A program made the position numbers and the translations under genes. This document shows positions 60,833 through 64,000 of a stretch of DNA of 64,000 nt, piece after piece. The DNA is from an uncultured Rhodopila sp. (GTDB taxonomy: Bacteria > Pseudomonadota > Alphaproteobacteria > Acetobacterales > Acetobacteraceae). Under the pieces are notes generated by a model. It saw only the letters and a program-made list of their open reading frames with translations. It had not been told where the DNA came from and searched no databases. The stretch covers positions 62,001 through 126,000 of the forward strand of contig NZ_CAIWTY010000092.1 in NCBI RefSeq assembly GCF_903915725.1. Direction: 5' to 3'. Position 1 is the stretch's first letter; each line of letters opens with the position of its first letter.

Positions 60833-61209
60833 CAGGAGGCGGGTCCCGTCAGGTTAGACTGAATGTCAGCCGGCCTCCGCCGGTGGCGCAGGTTACAGGA
60901 CTCCGTAGTCGCTGTCTTATCGCTGAAACGCAATCTCCGCGGGTGAGTAACAGAAACCGGCAAAGTCTGTTATGCGTTTGGCGAGGGCGCTGCGATAGCG
61001 TTATGCATGGCGGGAAGTCCCGCCGCGGCGATCACGATGATCGGGGTCGGCATCACAAGTATCGGCATTCGGTACGAAATCGGAAAGGTTTCGTTCTCCC
61101 CTCGCCATGGGTTTCAACCGGGTCAGCTTCGCCCCGCGCGCCGCGACAGGTGGCCCGGGCAAGCCGGGCGACGGCGAAAGCGGGATTGCCGGGCTTCATT
61201 TCGCGCTGC
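60833..61209. other. Intergenic region upstream of bphO
   Basis: 377 bp between bphO and the hydroquinone-reductase gene, which reads toward the same side. It should hold the bphO promoter. Small palindromes are present (gcccgggcaagccgggc at 61156-61172). A plus-strand frame covering the region is a shadow. No TGT-N12-ACA (PpsR-type) site was spotted. Confidence 0.4.
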
Positions 61210-62205
61210 TCAGAACACGATCAGCGTATCAACCCCCCGCTCCCGGTCAGGCGGCGCCTGGAAATCGATCGCCGGCCCCAACGGCACGATGCCGGTGGGA
61301 TTGATCCGCCGGTGGCTCATGTAATAATGCCGCTTGATGTGCCCCAAATCGACCGTCGCGGCGACACCGGGAAGTTGGAAGATGTCACGGGTGTAGGCCC
61401 AGAGATGCCGGTAATCGACGATCCGCCGGATGTTGCACTTGAAGTGCCCATGATAGACCGCATCGAACCGTACCAGGGTGGTGAACAGCCGGATATCCGC
61501 CTCGGTCAGCCTGTCGCCGCAAAGAAACCGGGACTGCGACAGGCGGTTCTCCAGCCAGTCCAGCGTCTCGAACAGCGGTGCCACCGCCGCTTCGTACGCC
61601 GCCTGTGTCGTAGCGAACCCGCATTTGTAGACGCCGTTGTTCAGGGTGCCGTACACCCGCAAATTGACCGCATCGATTTCTTCCCGCAACGCCGCCGGAT
61701 AGAAATCGCCCGGCCGCGCGCCCACCTGATCGAAGGCGGTGCCAAGCATCCTGATGATATCGCCGGATTCGTTGTTGACGATCGCCTGCGTGTGCTTGTC
61801 CCACAAGATCGGCACCGTCGCCCGACCGCTATACTGCTCGTCGGCGCAACTGTACAACTCATGCAGGTAGCGGCTGTTGTAGACAGTGTCCGGGATCACG
61901 CCGTCCCCGGCCTTGAAGGTCCAGCCCTGTTCGGCCATCAACCAGTGGGTCACCGAAATCGGAATGATCTCCTCCAGCCCTTTCAGCGCCCGCACGATCA
62001 GCGTGCGGTGGGCCCAGGGGCAGGCGAGCGATACATACAGATGGTAGCGTCCTGGCACCGCCCGGAAGCCGTCCTGTCCGGTAGGCCCCGGCCGCCCGTC
62101 CGGCGTGACCCAGTCGCGGAAGGCGCTGTCCTTGCGCTCGAAATGCCCGTCCTTGGCTGGTTCAGGCTCCTGCTCCTGCCACTCGCCGTTGATCAGCAAT
62201 CCCAT
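61210..62205 (-). CDS. Glutathionyl-hydroquinone reductase (Xi-class GST, YqjG-like)
   Basis: 331 residues. SLACPWAHRTLIVRALKGLE carries the catalytic Cys of the CPWA motif; NNESGDIIRML and a C-terminal all-alpha domain (TEADIRLFTTLVRFDAVY) follow. Family length is 310-330. Uses glutathione to reduce glutathionyl-hydroquinones in the cytoplasm. ATG start; followed 30 bp upstream in the same direction by the DUF1194 gene. Confidence 0.93.
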   Translation of the reverse strand: MGLLINGEWQEQEPEPAKDGHFERKDSAFRDWVTPDGRPGPTGQDGFRAVPGRYHLYVSLACPWAHRTLIVRALKGLEEIIPISVTHWLMAEQGWTFKAGDGVIPDTVYNSRYLHELYSCADEQYSGRATVPILWDKHTQAIVNNESGDIIRMLGTAFDQVGARPGDFYPAALREEIDAVNLRVYGTLNNGVYKCGFATTQAAYEAAVAPLFETLDWLENRLSQSRFLCGDRLTEADIRLFTTLVRFDAVYHGHFKCNIRRIVDYRHLWAYTRDIFQLPGVAATVDLGHIKRHYYMSHRRINPTGIVPLGPAIDFQAPPDRERGVDTLIVF

Positions 62206-62235
62206 CGCTGCGCTCCCCGGGTCATGGTTTGGGGA

Positions 62236-62979
62236 TCATGGTTTGGCGGCGAAGCTCGCCGCGGCCGGGCCGGAGGCGATCTCATCCACCAGCTTGCGGG
62301 TCATGGCTTCGCCGAAACTGGCGAAGTCATGCACCTCCAGCACGAAGCTGCCGGGGCCGCCGGTCACGTTCTCCCGGTAGTAGTTGGCGAGGCCCCCCGG
62401 CGGCTGCACATGCGCGAAAGTCCACGACACCGGATGCTCGTTAATGATCGCCAGGCCGTTGATGGTGATGCCGGCCTTGACCGCGTCGTCGCGCGCATCG
62501 GCGGCGTCCCGCCCGGCATTGTTGGTGCCGTCGCCGCACACGTCGATGACCCGCCGCGCCGCGTTCAATCCGGTCTCGGCGAGAAGCTGAGCCCCCTGGT
62601 CGATGCCGGCGCTGATCGCGGTGCGGCCCCAGAACGAGCGTGGCTGGGTCGCCAGCCGCCGGGCAAACGCCTCGGCCGATTCACGGTCCTTGATCACCAT
62701 CCACTCCGATACCGTGCGGACCTCGAAGCTGCTGGCGAACTCAACATAGGCCACGGCGATCTTGCCGGCCGGGCCGCCCTGGATCGCCTCCAGCACTTTC
62801 GGGTTGCTGAAGGCGCTGGCGTAGCCGTCTTTTTCCAGCTTGAACTCGGTATCGTCGATGCTGCGCGAAACGTCAGTTACCAACACCAGCGCGACATCCA
62901 CGTCCTCCGCCAGTGCAGGTGTGTTCGGCAGCAACGGCAGCACGCAGGCAAGTAGCGGGACGACCACGAACCGGCGCAT
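62236..62979 (-). CDS. DUF1194 exported protein (von Willebrand A-like)
   Basis: 247 residues. Signal MRRFVVVPLLACVLPLLPNT, cut after ALA-E. LVLVTDVSRSIDDTEFKLEK has the D-x-S-x-S metal site of VWA domains; RVIDVCGDGTNNAG and NPVSWTF-like text (EHPVSWTFAH) are DUF1194. The ATG at 62979 has GGAGG 9 bp before it; the GTG at 62988 lies too close. Periplasmic, binding partner unknown. Confidence 0.88.
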   Translation of the reverse strand: MRRFVVVPLLACVLPLLPNTPALAEDVDVALVLVTDVSRSIDDTEFKLEKDGYASAFSNPKVLEAIQGGPAGKIAVAYVEFASSFEVRTVSEWMVIKDRESAEAFARRLATQPRSFWGRTAISAGIDQGAQLLAETGLNAARRVIDVCGDGTNNAGRDAADARDDAVKAGITINGLAIINEHPVSWTFAHVQPPGGLANYYRENVTGGPGSFVLEVHDFASFGEAMTRKLVDEIASGPAAASFAAKP

Positions 62980-63073
62980 CGGCAACACCCTCCAGTGTGC
63001 GATCTGACGCCCCGGAACGTCATTTCGTCAAAGAAAATCGCGGGCGGCCTTCCCTGCGATCTGTTGGGGCGAT

Positions 63074-63724
63074 CTATTGACTGGCCCAGACGATGCGGTG
63101 GATCCAGGCCACATCGGTCAAATCGAAGCTGTAGTCCCGATGCTCGGGGTTCAAGCTTTTCAGGTCCACACGACGCGCGGAGCGGCGGGCCAGTTCCTTG
63201 GCCATAACCTCCCCGGCCATGGTGCGGACAACGACGCGGTCGCCGCGGCGTATTGGTGCCGACGGCGAGACGATCACCTGGTCGCCGTCGCGGAACACTG
63301 GCTCCATCGAGTCGCCACTGATCTCCAGCGCATAGGCATTGGGATCGGCGATTTCCGGCAGGCTGACCTCATCCCAGCCGCCGCCGACGGGGTAGCCGCC
63401 GTCGTCGAAAAACCCCTCGCCGCCGGCCTGCGCAAGACCGATCAGCGGGATGCGGCGGGCGATGCCGCGGGTACTGGCGGCGCTGGCCAGGGCCCGTGCG
63501 CCGGACACCAGCGCGGTAAAGCTTTCCAGTGAGGCGCCGGTCGCGTCCAGGACCTTGGCCACGCTTTCGGTGCTCGGCCAACGGTTGCGGCCGTCCGGCA
63601 TGCGCCGCTTGGACGGGTTGAAGGTCGTGGCGTCGAGGCCGGACCGCTTCGCCAGGCCCGAGGCGGACAAACCGTTCTCAGCAGCCAGCGTGTCGATCGC
63701 ACGCCAGACATCCTCATGTTTCAT
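63074..63724 (-). CDS. XRE/S24-type repressor (LexA/CI-like)
   Basis: 216 residues. N-terminal helix-turn-helix (about 1-70; NGLSASGLAKRSGLDATTFN, SKRR). C-terminal S24 peptidase-like domain (about 115-215) with the Ser in EISGDSMEPVFRDGD and the Lys in EVMAKELARR, the self-cleaving dyad. Likely a stress- or phage-type repressor controlling the divergent gene at the window edge and itself. Confidence 0.9.
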   Translation of the reverse strand: MKHEDVWRAIDTLAAENGLSASGLAKRSGLDATTFNPSKRRMPDGRNRWPSTESVAKVLDATGASLESFTALVSGARALASAASTRGIARRIPLIGLAQAGGEGFFDDGGYPVGGGWDEVSLPEIADPNAYALEISGDSMEPVFRDGDQVIVSPSAPIRRGDRVVVRTMAGEVMAKELARRSARRVDLKSLNPEHRDYSFDLTDVAWIHRIVWASQ

Positions 63725-63780
63725 CGAGCGGCTCCGGTGGTTCGCCGGCGCGTCGGCCGGTGGCGAATCGCTGATAGATC

Positions 63781-63794
63781 ATTCCTTTAGGAAT
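63781..63794. promoter_or_regulatory. Short perfect dyad near the repressor start
   Basis: attcct-tt-aggaat, 6-bp perfect arms, 57 bp upstream of the repressor ATG in an AT-richer zone. May be an operator or part of a promoter. Confidence 0.35.
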
Positions 63795-63842
63795 TGCTAC
63801 CGGAGGCTCTAGGAAAATCAACCATTTTTTCTTGCAATCGTA

Positions 63843-63859
63843 TGCAACCTGTGGTTACA
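63843..63859. promoter_or_regulatory. Candidate repressor operator in the divergent gap
   Basis: TGCAACC-TGT-GGTTACA: 7-bp arms with one mismatch. It lies between the S24 repressor start (63724) and the divergent ATG (63907), as operators of CI-like proteins do. Binding is inferred from position. Confidence 0.5.
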
Positions 63860-63906
63860 TGAGACGATACGTCACCCCGTGATTTCACATTTTTGGGAAA
63901 ACCGTA

Positions 63907-64000
63907 ATGCCGCTCGCACTTCGTCAGGCCACCGTCGCCTTTTCCGCGCAGACCTGCGCCTCGCCGCAGTGCCGGCCGTTTGCCAGCGCGGAGGATGCAT
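63907..64000 (+). CDS. Start of an unidentified gene (3' end outside window)
   Basis: 31 codons from ATG 63907 (MPLALRQATVAFSAQT, then CASPQCRPFASAEDA) run open to the edge, with a GGGAAAA stretch before them. Divergent from the repressor across a dyad operator, so it may be the first gene of a repressed operon, perhaps prophage. Too short to identify; a Cys-x4-Cys pair is visible. Confidence 0.4.
   Translation, partial: MPLALRQATVAFSAQTCASPQCRPFASAEDA

Noticed and set aside
60833-61209. PpsR/CrtJ-type site before bphO
   Set aside because: No TGT-N12-ACA arrangement was found on either strand.

Overview
The window is a GC-rich (roughly two-thirds G+C), densely coded stretch with the gene families and operon style of an alphaproteobacterium, most likely Rhodospirillales/Acetobacteraceae. 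That placement is an inference from the mix of families (PhnF-controlled C-P lyase, DUF1045, DUF992, DUF1194, ligase-associated Lhr/PdeM, bacteriophytochrome plus heme oxygenase) and from dispersed palindromic repeats of the alphaproteobacterial type. No rRNA, tRNA or CRISPR array was seen. Much of the window is chromosomal housekeeping and catabolism, with small patches of gene debris.

Layout. 1-2520: end of a GntP-type permease and a long CoA-transferase, probably for hydroxy/keto acid use. 2797-3474: two small exported proteins. 3581-5648: ilvD with a hydrolase remnant. 5814-8464: toxin-antitoxin debris (PrlF-like half, YhaV stub, a PIN/antitoxin pair), two short coiled-coil proteins and a UPF0114 membrane protein. 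8560-17696: the phosphonate C-P lyase region. A divergent phnM paralogue and phnF read left; phnG-H-I-J, phnK, phnL-M and a DUF1045 2H phosphoesterase read right, with a palindromic operator in front of phnG. phnN, phnP and phnCDE are absent here. 17937-27737: DUF2892, RDD, DUF255/thioredoxin, Kup, lysine 2,3-aminomutase-like enzyme, CMD-family protein, beta-hydroxyacid dehydrogenase, Cdh and a methyltransferase.

27951-36800: a small membrane-protein gene split by a G8 tract, the lhr-pdeM repair pair, a CaiB/BaiF plus GrdB-like pair, YihY, and the most notable locus: a fluoride riboswitch, a short coupled upstream ORF, and one protein that fuses a FluC/CrcB fluoride channel to two universal-stress (Usp) domains. 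37063-45703: MaoC, a BoxR/BzdR-type XRE-shikimate-kinase regulator, a GT9, DUF1254, DUF4239, a chimeric gene-debris junction, HAD phosphatase, DUF992 and arylsulfatase. 45870-47864: two AraC-type regulators, one decaying.

48363-57414: exported proteins, an OmpA lipoprotein, a lone PstS with a DUF2254 fragment, a coiled-coil protein built on a 21-bp tandem repeat, a DHA2-type MFS pump, and a surface-polysaccharide set (GT9, methyltransferase, O-antigen ligase). 57622-60832: bacteriophytochrome hybrid kinase with its heme oxygenase. 61210-64000: glutathionyl-hydroquinone reductase, DUF1194, and an S24-type repressor facing a divergent partial gene across a dyad operator, which resembles a prophage or island control region running off the right edge.

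Two sequence-wide signals stand out. The palindromic decamer GCCGATCGGC occurs at least 18 times (under one copy expected from composition). An ~85-bp composite palindromic repeat occurs three times between genes.
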